Below, one piece after another: positions 1 through 5,880 of a stretch of DNA of 6,947 nucleotides; position 1 is the first letter of the stretch, and the number at the start of each line of letters is the position of its first letter. The stretch comes from Chitinivibrionia bacterium. Lineage in GTDB: Bacteria > Krumholzibacteriota > Krumholzibacteriia > WVZY01. Below the pieces are notes generated by a model, which was not told the origin of the DNA, ran no database searches, and saw only the letters and a program-made list of their open reading frames with translations. Where the stretch lies: the NCBI GenBank assembly GCA_016208665.1, contig JACQXT010000062.1:1-6947 (forward strand), written 5' to 3'. The translations under genes were made by a program, and so were the position numbers.

Positions 1-1
1 C

Positions 2-829
2 AACGCCGAGGAACTCGCGCTCCTCTCGCTTCTTTCGCGGGAGATCGGCATCGCCGTCGAGAATATTCGCCTTCTCCGGGAGAGCGTGGAGAAGCAGGTT
101 CTGGAAGAGGAATTGAAACTGGCCCGGAACATCCATATGAGGCTCCTGCCGGACGGTTTTCCCACGATCGCCCATTACGACCTGCACGCGGTCACTCTGC
201 CGAGCCGCCTGGTCGGCGGGGATTTCTACGACTGTACGCTGCTCGACGATGCGACTCTGGTGATCGTCGTTGCGGACGTGTCCGGCAAGGGCATTCCGGC
301 ATCGCTCCTTGTGGCCACGCTCCACGCCGCTCTCAAGTCCAATGAGGACGTGCAGCGATGCCCCGGAGAAATGATGGATCGCATCAACCGCCTCCTCTAC
401 CAGAGCACGTCGCCGGAACAGTTCGCGACCCTTTTCTACGGCGTCGTGGATCTCGAGACGGGCCGCATGCGCTTTGCGAACGCAGGCCACGATTTCCCCA
501 TTGCGATCAACGGCAACGGGACGAGCCGCCTGCGGGAGAGCGGCATGATTCTCGGGTGCCTGGAAACATTCCGGTACACGGAACACGTGTGGGACATCCC
601 CGAGAGCGGCGGGCTGGTCCTCTATACCGACGGAGTGACCGAAGCGTCGGCCTCCGACGTGTTTTTCGGGGAGGAGCGGTTGGAGCAGTTGCTCGCCCGG
701 CATTCCTGCGCAACCGCGGAGCAGGTGTGCCGCCTCGTGCTGGATGAGGTAACGGGATTCGCCCGCGACAGCGACACCCAGGACGATCTCACGCTCCTCG
801 TGCTCAAACGGAAACGGGTATCACTCTGA
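2..829 (+). CDS. GAF-PP2C (RsbU/SpoIIE-type) serine phosphatase, 5'-truncated
   Basis: Partial gene: the reading frame is open from the window edge, so the true start lies upstream. An internal GTG at 86 would give 247 residues but would cut off coding sequence that is clearly conserved. Residues 1-25 (visible part) look like the last strand and helix of a GAF domain, running into a helical linker (about 26-48). The rest is a PPM/PP2C phosphatase of the SpoIIE/RsbU class: MRLLP near 46-50, VGGDFYD (71-77), DVSGKG (92-97), LYTDGVTEA (207-215) and QDDLTLLVL (260-268). The metal-binding acidic residues in these motifs (D74, D92, D210, D261/D262) are all present, so the enzyme should be active. 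Such proteins dephosphorylate anti-sigma-factor antagonists or related phosphoserine partners in response to a signal sensed by the N-terminal domain. The partner and ligand cannot be told from here. Its stop overlaps the ruvX start (TGATG), implying translational coupling. Confidence 0.9.
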   Translation, partial: NAEELALLSLLSREIGIAVENIRLLRESVEKQVLEEELKLARNIHMRLLPDGFPTIAHYDLHAVTLPSRLVGGDFYDCTLLDDATLVIVVADVSGKGIPASLLVATLHAALKSNEDVQRCPGEMMDRINRLLYQSTSPEQFATLFYGVVDLETGRMRFANAGHDFPIAINGNGTSRLRESGMILGCLETFRYTEHVWDIPESGGLVLYTDGVTEASASDVFFGEERLEQLLARHSCATAEQVCRLVLDEVTGFARDSDTQDDLTLLVLKRKRVSL

Positions 830-1260
830 TGCGCATCCTGGCACTTGATCCCGGCGAACGAAGGATCGGCATCGCCGTCAGCGACGAGCTGCGCATCACG
901 GCCCGGGGGCTGGAGACATTCGACAGGAAGAGCGGCCAGTCGTTCTTTCGCCATCTCTCCGGTTTGATCGAAGAGTACGGCGTGCACGAGATCGTCATCG
1001 GTTTTCCCGTGGCGCTCTCCGGGGAGCGGTGTTCCGCCAGCGCGCGGTCCGAAGAGCTGGCGTCTAGGATACGCGCCTCGTTCGCGGTGGCGGTTACCCT
1101 GTGGGACGAGCGGCTGACCAGCAAGGAGGCGAACCGCGTGCTGCGCGGCAGCAGGCCGTCGAAGGGAACGGTGGACAAGGTGGCGGCCGTCATCATTCTT
1201 CAGAACTACCTGGACTTCTTGAGCGGCCGATCGGCTCCGGAATCCGATTCGAGCGGATAA
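829..1260 (+). CDS. ruvX: RuvX/YqgF-family RNase H-fold nuclease (putative Holliday junction resolvase, pre-16S rRNA processing)
   Basis: The 143-residue product matches the usual length of the YqgF/RuvX family. Family motifs are all visible: ILALDPGERRIGIAVSD (3-19, with the first catalytic Asp at D7), EIVIGFP (54-60), LWDERLTS (91-98) and KGTVDKVAAVIILQNYL (112-128, with the last acidic residue D116). Members adopt an RNase H-like fold. They have been implicated both in Holliday-junction resolution and, in E. coli, in 5'-end maturation of 16S rRNA, so the resolvase name is conventional rather than shown here. The ATG overlaps the upstream stop by one base and has only a weak purine stretch before it, consistent with coupling to the phosphatase gene. 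ruvX next to mltG is a recurrent gene pair in bacteria, which supports both calls. Confidence 0.92.
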   Translation: MRILALDPGERRIGIAVSDELRITARGLETFDRKSGQSFFRHLSGLIEEYGVHEIVIGFPVALSGERCSASARSEELASRIRASFAVAVTLWDERLTSKEANRVLRGSRPSKGTVDKVAAVIILQNYLDFLSGRSAPESDSSG

Positions 1261-1316
1261 ACGGCGGGCAGCGAGGGACCGCGAGGGGGTCCGCCCGCAC
1301 GACAGGAAATCAAGCC

Positions 1317-2312
1317 GTGAGAAAACTCTCATTGATGATTGCCGCCGCGGCGCTGCTCTTCAGCATCGCCGGCGCCGCATTCATGATCGAAGCCTTGTAC
1401 CGGGCTCCCGGCGCCCGGCGCGGCGCGACGGTCCGGTTCAAGGTCGCGAGCGGAGAACCGTTTTCGGCGGTCGCCGCCGGACTCGCCCGGGACGGATTGA
1501 TCCGCCATCCCCGCCTGCTCAATCTGTATGCGGTGCTGAACGGCTGCGACCGCTTGATAGATGCGGGAACGTATGAATGCACGATCGGCGACGCGCCGAC
1601 CGACATCCTGAAGAAACTGGTTGCGGGAGACGTGGTAAAGATCGCTGTCACTATTCCCGAGGGGCAGAACATGTGGGAGATCGCCGGAGCCGTCAGCGCG
1701 CACGCCGGGGTCGATTCCAGCGCCTTCGTAGCATGCGCAGGCGATCCGATTACCGCCGCCGGATTCGGCATCCGCGCTCCGTCGCTCGAGGGATTCCTGT
1801 TTCCCGAGACCTATCTTATCCCGTGGGGGCTCGGCATCGAGGAAATTGTGGAAATGATGGTGTCGAAATACGGAACGGTATTCGATGCATGCTGCCGCGC
1901 GGCGGCCGAAAGCACGGGCATGAGCATGGTGGAAGCCGTCACCTTGGCTTCCATTATCGAGGCGGAGGCGCGCTTGCCGGAAGAGCGCGCTCTTATATCG
2001 GCCGTGTACCACAACCGTCTCAAGCGGCATATGAAGCTCGAGGCCGATCCGACGCTCGCCTACGCCATGGGAGGGTACCGGGGAAGATTGTTCTATAATA
2101 ACCTGCTTGTCGATTCGCCCTATAATACGTACGTGTACGAAGGCCTCCCGCCCGGCCCGATCTGCAATCCCGGCAGGGCTTCGATCGAAGCGGCGCTCCG
2201 ACCCGATCCGGGGTGCCGGGCCCTCTATTTCGTTGCAAAAGGGGATGGAGGACATATATTTTCAGAGACGCTGGAGGAGCATCGTGCCGCCGTACAGGCT
2301 GCAAGGAAGTGA
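1317..2312 (+). CDS. mltG: Endolytic murein transglycosylase MltG
   Basis: This is an inner-membrane YceG-like lytic transglycosylase that cleaves nascent glycan strands and is thought to set their length. The GTG start at 1317 is chosen over earlier in-frame codons for two reasons. It follows a GACAGGAAA ribosome binding site, and it puts a basic N-terminus (MRK) directly before a single membrane helix (about residues 4-25). The longer frame from 1101 would overlap ruvX by 160 bases and add a non-hydrophobic leader. The product is 331 residues, normal for the family. A LysM-like/YceG N-terminal region (about 38-110) is followed by the catalytic domain: LEGFLFPETY (157-166), ASIIEAEA (211-218, predicted catalytic Glu E215), the NRL and DPT segments (233-246) and YVYEGLPPGPICNPG (271-285). 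It follows ruvX by 56 bp and precedes larE by 8 bp, probably in one operon. Confidence 0.93.
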   Translation: MRKLSLMIAAAALLFSIAGAAFMIEALYRAPGARRGATVRFKVASGEPFSAVAAGLARDGLIRHPRLLNLYAVLNGCDRLIDAGTYECTIGDAPTDILKKLVAGDVVKIAVTIPEGQNMWEIAGAVSAHAGVDSSAFVACAGDPITAAGFGIRAPSLEGFLFPETYLIPWGLGIEEIVEMMVSKYGTVFDACCRAAAESTGMSMVEAVTLASIIEAEARLPEERALISAVYHNRLKRHMKLEADPTLAYAMGGYRGRLFYNNLLVDSPYNTYVYEGLPPGPICNPGRASIEAALRPDPGCRALYFVAKGDGGHIFSETLEEHRAAVQAARK

Positions 2313-2320
2313 GCCGACCC

Positions 2321-3184
2321 ATGAGATCGAACCTTACGCCGCCTCCGGACGCGCAAGCGGCGTACGAACACCTGGAGAACATACTCAAACGCTACGGCTC
2401 GATGGTGGTCGCCTATTCGGGCGGCGTGGACTCCGCTCTTCTGGCCTATTGCGCGTCGCGCGCGCTGGGCGAGTCGGCCCTCGCCGTCATCGGCGTTTCG
2501 CCGTCGCTGTCGCAAAGGGAGCGGGAATCGGCCCTGGAGTTCTTGGAACGCTACTCCATTCCGTACCAATGCATCGATACGGGCGAGCTTGCGGATCCGG
2601 AGTACGCGAGAAATCATCCCGACCGGTGCTATCATTGCAAGAGCGAGTTGTTCTCGAAGCTGCAAAGCGTCGCCAGCTCGCGCGGACTGCGATACGTTGC
2701 GTACGGCGCGAACGCCGACGATGCGGCCGAGTATCGCCCCGGGAGCGCTGCGGCCATGGAGCGCGGCGTTGCGGCGCCGCTTGCGGAGGCGGGAATGGGA
2801 AAAGAGGCGATACGCAGCCTCGCGCGGGGCCTGTCTCTCGAATTGTGGGATAAGCCCGCCTCGCCCTGCCTCGCGTCGCGAATCCCCTATTATTCCCCGG
2901 TCGACGCCGGGAAGCTCGAACAGGTCGAACGTGCGGAGAATGCCCTCAAGGATCTTGGATTCGGCGTATGCCGCGTGCGGCATCACGGCGCCGCCGCTAC
3001 GATCGAAATCCCCCGATCGGAGTTCGCGCGCCTCTTCGACGGCGATACGGCGCGGCGCGTTGCCGAGGCGGTCAAGTCGGCGGGATTCTCGTTTGCCGCG
3101 CTCGATCTCGATGGTTTCAAAAGCGGCAAACTGAACGAGACAATCTCTTCGCAGAGCGATATAGATCCGGCTCGTTCGGATTGA
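2321..3184 (+). CDS. larE: LarE-type ATP-dependent sulfur insertase (nickel-pincer nucleotide cofactor synthesis)
   Basis: LarE adenylates the carboxylates of pyridinium-3,5-dicarboxylate mononucleotide and inserts sulfur, giving the dithio ligand that later binds nickel for LarA-type racemases and epimerases. The 287-residue product has the PP-loop SGGVDS (33-38), a CYHC pair (C103, C106), the KPASPCLASRIPY block (178-190, with C183) and the terminal DLDGFKSGKLN signature (262-272). C183 lies where the Lactobacillus enzyme has its sacrificial cysteine. The additional CxxC suggests the other type of LarE, which uses an iron-sulfur cluster held by three cysteines; this is inferred. The ATG at 2321 is preferred: AAGGAAG lies about 12 nt upstream, slightly far. 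An in-frame GTG at 2309 abuts that purine tract and is less likely. No larA, larB or larC is in the window, so the cofactor's user is unknown. The gene starts 8 bp after mltG. Confidence 0.88.
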   Translation: MRSNLTPPPDAQAAYEHLENILKRYGSMVVAYSGGVDSALLAYCASRALGESALAVIGVSPSLSQRERESALEFLERYSIPYQCIDTGELADPEYARNHPDRCYHCKSELFSKLQSVASSRGLRYVAYGANADDAAEYRPGSAAAMERGVAAPLAEAGMGKEAIRSLARGLSLELWDKPASPCLASRIPYYSPVDAGKLEQVERAENALKDLGFGVCRVRHHGAAATIEIPRSEFARLFDGDTARRVAEAVKSAGFSFAALDLDGFKSGKLNETISSQSDIDPARSD

Positions 3185-3213
3185 CAAACGCATCGCGAGC
3201 GGTTGACAACCGC
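3181..3213 (+). repeat. Direct repeat TTGACAA(A/C)CGC, two copies 22 bp apart
   Basis: The 11-mers at 3181-3191 and 3203-3213 differ at one base. The first overlaps the larE stop codon; the second contains the -35 element of the promoter below. The 22-bp period is about two helical turns. Either chance duplication of a -35-like sequence or a tandem binding site would fit. Confidence 0.5.
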
Positions 3214-3231
3214 CCCGCATCGCTGTACTCT
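3203..3231 (+). promoter_or_regulatory. Sigma70-like promoter upstream of small membrane protein and tRNA-Val
   Basis: A perfect TTGACA (3203-3208) is followed by a 17-bp spacer and TACTCT (3226-3231, 4 of 6 consensus bases). It lies just after larE and about 40 bases before the GTG of the 53-residue gene. It would transcribe that gene and, since no terminator intervenes, the tRNA. Predicted by eye only. Confidence 0.6.
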
Positions 3232-3269
3232 ATCCGGAGATTCGCCGGCGAAACACTGGAGGTGCCGTT

Positions 3270-3431
3270 GTGATCGAGAGAAAAACGTATGCATTTAACT
3301 GGAAAGTATTCGTCTCCGGAATGATGTCGATCATTCTCGGGTATATTCTGCTCATAATGAGCGACATCACTATCGCACCCATACTCCTCGTGTTGGGGTA
3401 TTGCGTGTTGATTCCTGTTTCGTTCCTCTAA
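3270..3431 (+). CDS. 53-residue two-helix membrane protein, function unknown
   Basis: A small gene with a GTG start and TAA stop. The start is well supported by GGAGG at 3258-3262 with a 7-nt spacer. The product has a short charged N-terminus (MIERK) and two hydrophobic helices at about 13-30 and 34-52, joined by a tight SD turn, with no charged residue in either helix. It should sit in the inner membrane as a hairpin with both ends on one side. The segment TIAPILLVLGYCVLIPV recalls small membrane proteins of the DUF3098 type and similar unnamed proteins in uncultured phyla, but this is an impression, not a search result. It lies between a strong promoter and a tRNA gene that starts 7 nt after its stop codon, so the two may be co-transcribed. 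No function can be assigned. Confidence 0.75.
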   Translation: MIERKTYAFNWKVFVSGMMSIILGYILLIMSDITIAPILLVLGYCVLIPVSFL

Positions 3432-3438
3432 GCCCCAT

Positions 3439-3515
3439 GGGCGAATAGCTCAGCCGGTCAGAGCGCCTGCCTTACAAGCAGGAGGCCACAGGTTCAAATC
3501 CTGTTTCGCCCACCA
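3439..3515 (+). tRNA. tRNA-Val (anticodon UAC)
   Basis: A full cloverleaf of 77 nt can be drawn. The acceptor stem is GGGCGAA (3439-3445) paired with TTCGCCC (3505-3511), the D arm GCTC/GAGC, and the anticodon arm CCTGC/GCAGG with loop CTTACAA, which places TAC at positions 34-36. The T arm is ACAGG/CCTGT with a TTCAAAT loop. The discriminator base is A (3512), and CCA (3513-3515) is encoded. The UAC anticodon reads GUA and related valine codons. The 3' end of the gene is not repeated elsewhere in the window, so there is no evidence for an attachment site here. Confidence 0.97.
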
Positions 3516-3670
3516 CTCTCCTCTCTCTCGATATATAAGAAAAGCGATGGATGAAGCCGCTCACTCTGGGATTAACTTATTTGATAAAAACAGGTTATGT
3601 GATAATCAGATATGATACATTTATTGATGCATGACAATAGCAGCTCTCAAACCTCCCTCATTTATAAATA
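3516..3670. other. AT-rich intergenic region after tRNA-Val, no gene seen
   Basis: It begins with a pyrimidine-rich CT tract (about 3514-3530) and then becomes clearly AT-rich, unlike the GC-rich operon upstream. I see no ORF with a ribosome binding site, no convincing terminator hairpin after the tRNA, and no repeat. The AT-rich stretch just before 3671 could act as an UP-like element for the following promoter. Confidence 0.5.
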
Positions 3671-3700
3671 TTGACACTGAAAGCATTTCTGTGGTATAAT
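3671..3700 (+). promoter_or_regulatory. Near-perfect sigma70-type promoter of the dockerin-protein gene
   Basis: TTGACA (3671-3676), an 18-bp spacer and TATAAT (3695-3700): both hexamers match the consensus exactly, within AT-rich DNA. Transcription would begin near 3707, giving a 5' leader of about 130 nt before the ATG at 3838. The block TTGACACTG and downstream GTG and GTAGCA elements recur at identical offsets upstream of the 6220 gene. Confidence 0.85.
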
Positions 3701-3740
3701 TTTTACCGTCGAGTAAGGAGTAGCATCAAGTAACAACGGT

Positions 3741-3750
3741 GGAAGGAGGT
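3741..3750 (+). promoter_or_regulatory. Shine-Dalgarno-like element in leader without start codon (STAB-SD-like)
   Basis: GGAAGGAGGT contains AAGGAGGT, a perfect complement to the 16S rRNA 3' end. No ATG or plausible GTG/TTG follows at 4-12 nt (the next codon-like bases are CTCGTAG), and the real start is 87 nt downstream with its own GGAGG. It lies about 35 nt after the predicted transcription start. Position and sequence resemble the 5' STAB-SD of Bacillus cry mRNAs, where 30S binding protects the transcript. A role here is inferred. Confidence 0.5.
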
Positions 3751-3837
3751 CTCGTAGCCCCTGCTTTCAATTGAAGAGTGTAGTGTCTCCTCGTGTTTCA
3801 CTACGCGAACCATTCCAAACTTTTTGGAGGTGTAGGA

Positions 3838-4446
3838 ATGTTTAAAGTTCTCTCATTGGCAGCTGCTTTACTGTTGGTGGCTGGTGTAGCCTTCGGGGGA
3901 ATAATCGACCCGTGCCAATCGACCGCGACCTCCGGCTCCGGCTGCGTTCTCGTATGCCCGGCCGGTGACGGCGATCAGCTTTCGGCTAAGGGCGTGACCA
4001 TTTCCATCGAGATCAATGATGGAGCTGGCGATCCCATTGCAGGCGTTCCCGCTACCGATTTTTGGGTAGTAGACTGCGATCCGGCGCTGGATATGGTTCT
4101 CTGCGGAGGATCAGCATCTTCGAACGCGACGGCAGCTACCGACGAAAATGGGCAGACGACAATGGAAGGCGACATTGCTGCTGGCGGATGTGCAGACGGC
4201 TTATCGGTCGTCGTGCAGGGCTTCGTAATTGAAGAGGGTGTAAGCTGCACCCCGGTTTGCCTCGACATCGACATTCGCAGCCCGGACATGAACGGAGACT
4301 TGGCGGTTAACCTGCTTGACTTCGCGTTGTTTGGTGGAGCCTATCCGCCTAACGCGTATGCCAAGTGTGCAGATTTCAACTGCGATGCAGCTATTAACCT
4401 TCAGGATTTCTCTGCTTTCGGTCTGCACTACAACCACGACTGCTAG
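3838..4446 (+). CDS. Secreted Ig-like domain protein with C-terminal dockerin type I repeats
   Basis: ATG 3838 is chosen because GGAGG lies 7 nt before it and a signal peptide follows at once; the frame is open 15 codons further upstream without such signals. The 202-residue product has a Sec signal peptide (1-20; likely cleavage after AFG). A beta-rich region (about 45-145) resembles bacterial Ig-like/invasin-type domains (VTISIEINDGAGDPIAGVP, then TDENGQTTMEGDI). The C-terminus has two dockerin-type calcium loops with exact DxNxDxxxNxxD spacing: D150/N152/D154/N158/D161 and D179/N181/D183/N187/D190. Eleven cysteines lie after the signal peptide, so disulfides are likely outside the cytoplasm. 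Dockerins bind cohesins in cellulosomes, but no enzyme domain or cohesin is visible here, so a structural or surface-assembly role is as likely. Probably co-transcribed with the gene at 4530. Confidence 0.85.
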   Translation: MFKVLSLAAALLLVAGVAFGGIIDPCQSTATSGSGCVLVCPAGDGDQLSAKGVTISIEINDGAGDPIAGVPATDFWVVDCDPALDMVLCGGSASSNATAATDENGQTTMEGDIAAGGCADGLSVVVQGFVIEEGVSCTPVCLDIDIRSPDMNGDLAVNLLDFALFGGAYPPNAYAKCADFNCDAAINLQDFSAFGLHYNHDC

Positions 4447-4478
4447 GGGTTGGTGCATGTCGAAGTAGCGTCCGAAAG

Positions 4479-4522
4479 ACTCCTTGTTCTTTTTGGCTGC
4501 TATAGGGCTCGCAAAAAGGAGT
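4479..4522 (+). promoter_or_regulatory. Possible hairpin masking the ribosome binding site of the 4530 gene
   Basis: CTTTTTG (4489-4495) is the exact complement of CAAAAAG (4512-4518), which runs into the AAAAAGGAG ribosome binding site; the loop is 16 nt. ACTC (4479-4482) could also pair with GAGT (4519-4522) across a bulge. If formed, this would cover the Shine-Dalgarno sequence. The A/T pairs make it weak. I saw no terminator in this 83-bp gap. Confidence 0.3.
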
Positions 4523-4529
4523 TTTTACT

Positions 4530-5045
4530 ATGAGAAAAGTTTTCGTTATTACCGCTGTTCTGTTGGCTCTGAGCTCGGTGGCTTTCGCTCAGACGCCGAA
4601 CGTCCAGATGATCTTCTTCAACGGACGTGCCGCCTACGATTGCACCGGCGATTGGCAGGAGGGATTTCTGGTTGCACAGAATTTCAACTGCTGGATGGTG
4701 GGCATCGAGTACATGGTTCAGTACGGCCCCGGCATCATCAAGATGCCTGCCGAGTCGTATACGTCCGAATTGGTCATCGGGAATACCGTCACGGGGCTCT
4801 CCATGGTATGGAGCATTCCTCAGAATGCATACTCCCCGGTGTTGACGGCCACGGTTATCTTCCGCTGTACCTGCGGAGAGAACCTGTGGATCAAAGTCGT
4901 GCCGCATCCGATTTCCGGATTCGTCCGCGCCACCGATTATCCAAACAACAACTTCGTGTATGGATACGGTGAAACGTCGATCCTCTGTCCGACGATTCCG
5001 ACGGAGAATACGACGTGGGGCGGAGTAAAGGCGCTGTACGAGTAG
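4530..5045 (+). CDS. Secreted protein of the WGxIKAxYE-tail family, copy 1
   Basis: The start is supported by AAAAAGGAG with an 8-nt spacer and a signal peptide (1-20, cleavage AFA|Q). The 171-residue product has no recognised catalytic motif. It is the most divergent of three related secreted proteins here. It shares a mid-protein IEY...IG...G.S pattern (59-92), a VxPHPxxG segment (123-130, compare VKNHPxPG in the others) and the C-terminus PTIPTENTTWGGVKALYE (154-171). Mature cysteines are C38, C54, C113, C115 and C153. The composition suggests a compact beta-rich extracellular or periplasmic domain; this is inferred. It sits 83 bp after the dockerin gene with no terminator between and is followed by a strong hairpin, so the two genes probably form a transcript. 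Function unknown. Confidence 0.82.
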   Translation: MRKVFVITAVLLALSSVAFAQTPNVQMIFFNGRAAYDCTGDWQEGFLVAQNFNCWMVGIEYMVQYGPGIIKMPAESYTSELVIGNTVTGLSMVWSIPQNAYSPVLTATVIFRCTCGENLWIKVVPHPISGFVRATDYPNNNFVYGYGETSILCPTIPTENTTWGGVKALYE

Positions 5046-5061
5046 GACTGGTGTTCTTGTG

Positions 5062-5119
5062 GGCTGGATGAACCTTCTGCCCAGGGTTCATCCAACGAGG
5101 TTCATCCAGCCGTTTTCTT
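5062..5119 (+). terminator. Terminator hairpin with 13-bp stem and alternative pairing
   Basis: GGCTGGATGAACC (5062-5074) pairs perfectly with GGTTCATCCAGCC (5099-5111), followed by GTTTTCTT. Within the 24-nt loop a second copy of GGTTCATCCA (5085-5094) can pair instead with 5065-5074. The U tract is short and broken, so termination may be incomplete. It lies 17 nt after the stop of the 4530 gene. Confidence 0.65.
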
Positions 5120-5285
5120 GGTGCAGGCTGTGCGGAAGGAGGTGGTGCTGCTATCGTCTTTGCTGAAGAAGTAATGCGAAGCAGATGAAAGCATCATCGA
5201 ATGTCACTCGCACCTGCTCCAAAGCAGTGATTGACGGGATCGGTTGTAAGTAAACTGTATCATGCGTCAATTCAAAGGAGTCGCT
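5120..5285 (+). promoter_or_regulatory. Leader region of the 5286 gene, with SD-like element at 5134-5143
   Basis: GGAAGGAGGT (5134-5143) repeats the ten bases seen at 3741-3750 and lies 25 nt after the terminator stem. Its AAGGAGGT ends exactly 142 nt before the ATG at 5286, the same distance as in the 6220 gene. No good promoter is visible in front of it. TTGACG (5231) with TATCAT (5258) has a 21-bp spacer and is doubtful. The gene may depend on read-through of the hairpin at 5062 or on a promoter type I do not recognise. Confidence 0.4.
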
Positions 5286-5813
5286 ATGAACAAAGCATTA
5301 CTACTGATGGTCGCGTTGCTGTGCTGCGCAGGCGTCGCGCTCGCCCAGCCGCCGGCTTTCCAGCTTAAGACCTTCCATTTCATCCATGTCACGGACGGTA
5401 CCGGGGCTACCGCGGTCGAGTTCCAGTGCGATATGAGCCAGATTCCCATCATCCAGGATTTTGGCGATATAAGCCCGTTCCCTCTCAAGATCGGGACATT
5501 CCGGAACGGTGTATCGCTTTCCTACGGGGGATGCCTCCAGGAAACGCCTCCGGGATATGTCTACCTGGGATCGACTACGATCAAGAAAGCTTCAAACATA
5601 AAGCTTCTCTGCAAGTACGTGTACGTGAAGAACCACCCCACACCGGGTATTGCCGGTGTAACGTATCCTCTTGGTGTCGGCTGCCCGACGGGCTGGATTC
5701 ACCTGAGAGGTTCGTATGCAATCGTGAGCTGGGATCATACGAGCTGCCCGTGCCCTGGAACCATTCCGACCGAAGAGTCGAGCTGGGGCCAGATCAAGGC
5801 GCAATACGAGTAG
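5286..5813 (+). CDS. Secreted protein of the WGxIKAxYE-tail family, copy 2
   Basis: The start at 5286 is preferred to an upstream in-frame ATG at 5262, because AAAGGAG (5274-5280) lies 5 nt before it and the signal peptide begins there. The 175-residue product has a signal peptide (1-20, ALA|Q); the CC pair inside it does not form a lipobox. It is clearly paralogous to the 6220 product. Shared blocks are ATA(V/I)EF (41-46), SPFPLKIGTF matching TPFTLKLGTF, VYVKNHPxPG (112-121), VGCPTGWI (131-138), GSYA (142-145), CPC (154-156) and the tail EESSWGQIKAQYE (163-175). Five mature cysteines (C83, C109, C133, C154, C156) align with the paralogue, suggesting conserved disulfides. No enzyme motif is seen; function is unknown. 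From memory, proteins of this look are frequent in uncultured FCB-related bacteria. It is followed by a strong terminator. Confidence 0.85.
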   Translation: MNKALLLMVALLCCAGVALAQPPAFQLKTFHFIHVTDGTGATAVEFQCDMSQIPIIQDFGDISPFPLKIGTFRNGVSLSYGGCLQETPPGYVYLGSTTIKKASNIKLLCKYVYVKNHPTPGIAGVTYPLGVGCPTGWIHLRGSYAIVSWDHTSCPCPGTIPTEESSWGQIKAQYE

Positions 5814-5843
5814 ACGTATTCTCCCGGATCCTATCTGGGTGTG

Positions 5844-5880
5844 AAGCCCGGTTTCTTTGAGAAACCGGGCTTTGCTTTTT
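5844..5880 (+). terminator. Rho-independent terminator after the 5286 gene
   Basis: AAGCCCGGTTTC (5844-5855) and GAAACCGGGCTT (5861-5872) form a perfect 12-bp stem with a 5-nt loop, followed by TGCTTTTT. It lies 30 nt after the stop codon. An apparent 69-codon frame across it (5841-6050) has no ribosome binding site and is spurious. Confidence 0.92.

Noticed and set aside
1101..1316. N-terminal extension of the mltG frame back to 1101
   Set aside because: It overlaps ruvX, lacks a ribosome binding site and a hydrophobic start; the GTG at 1317 with MRK and a membrane helix fits the family.
2225..3220. Long minus-strand ORF opposite larE (331 codons)
   Set aside because: Arginine-rich shadow translation of a GC-rich gene; larE on the plus strand has clear family motifs.
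3439..3515. tRNA-Val as an attachment site of an integrated element
   Set aside because: No second copy of the tRNA 3' end, no integrase and no mobile-element gene in the window.
3581..3616. TTGATA with GATAAT or TATGAT as a second promoter upstream of 3671
   Set aside because: Spacers of 14 and 24 bp are outside the usable range; AT-rich DNA yields such matches by chance.
5145..5174. Short leader peptide GTG CTG CTA TCG ... AAG TAA right after the SD-like element at 5134
   Set aside because: The GTG is only about 2 nt from AGGAGG, too close for initiation, and neither of the other two leaders has a comparable reading frame.
5231..5263. TTGACG and TATCAT as promoter for the 5286 gene
   Set aside because: The spacer is 21 bp, and transcription would start almost on the ribosome binding site.
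5286..5330. Lipoprotein signal (LCC) in copies 2 and 3
   Set aside because: The cysteine pair sits in the hydrophobic core without the small residue needed before the lipobox cysteine; a standard AxA|Q cleavage site follows.
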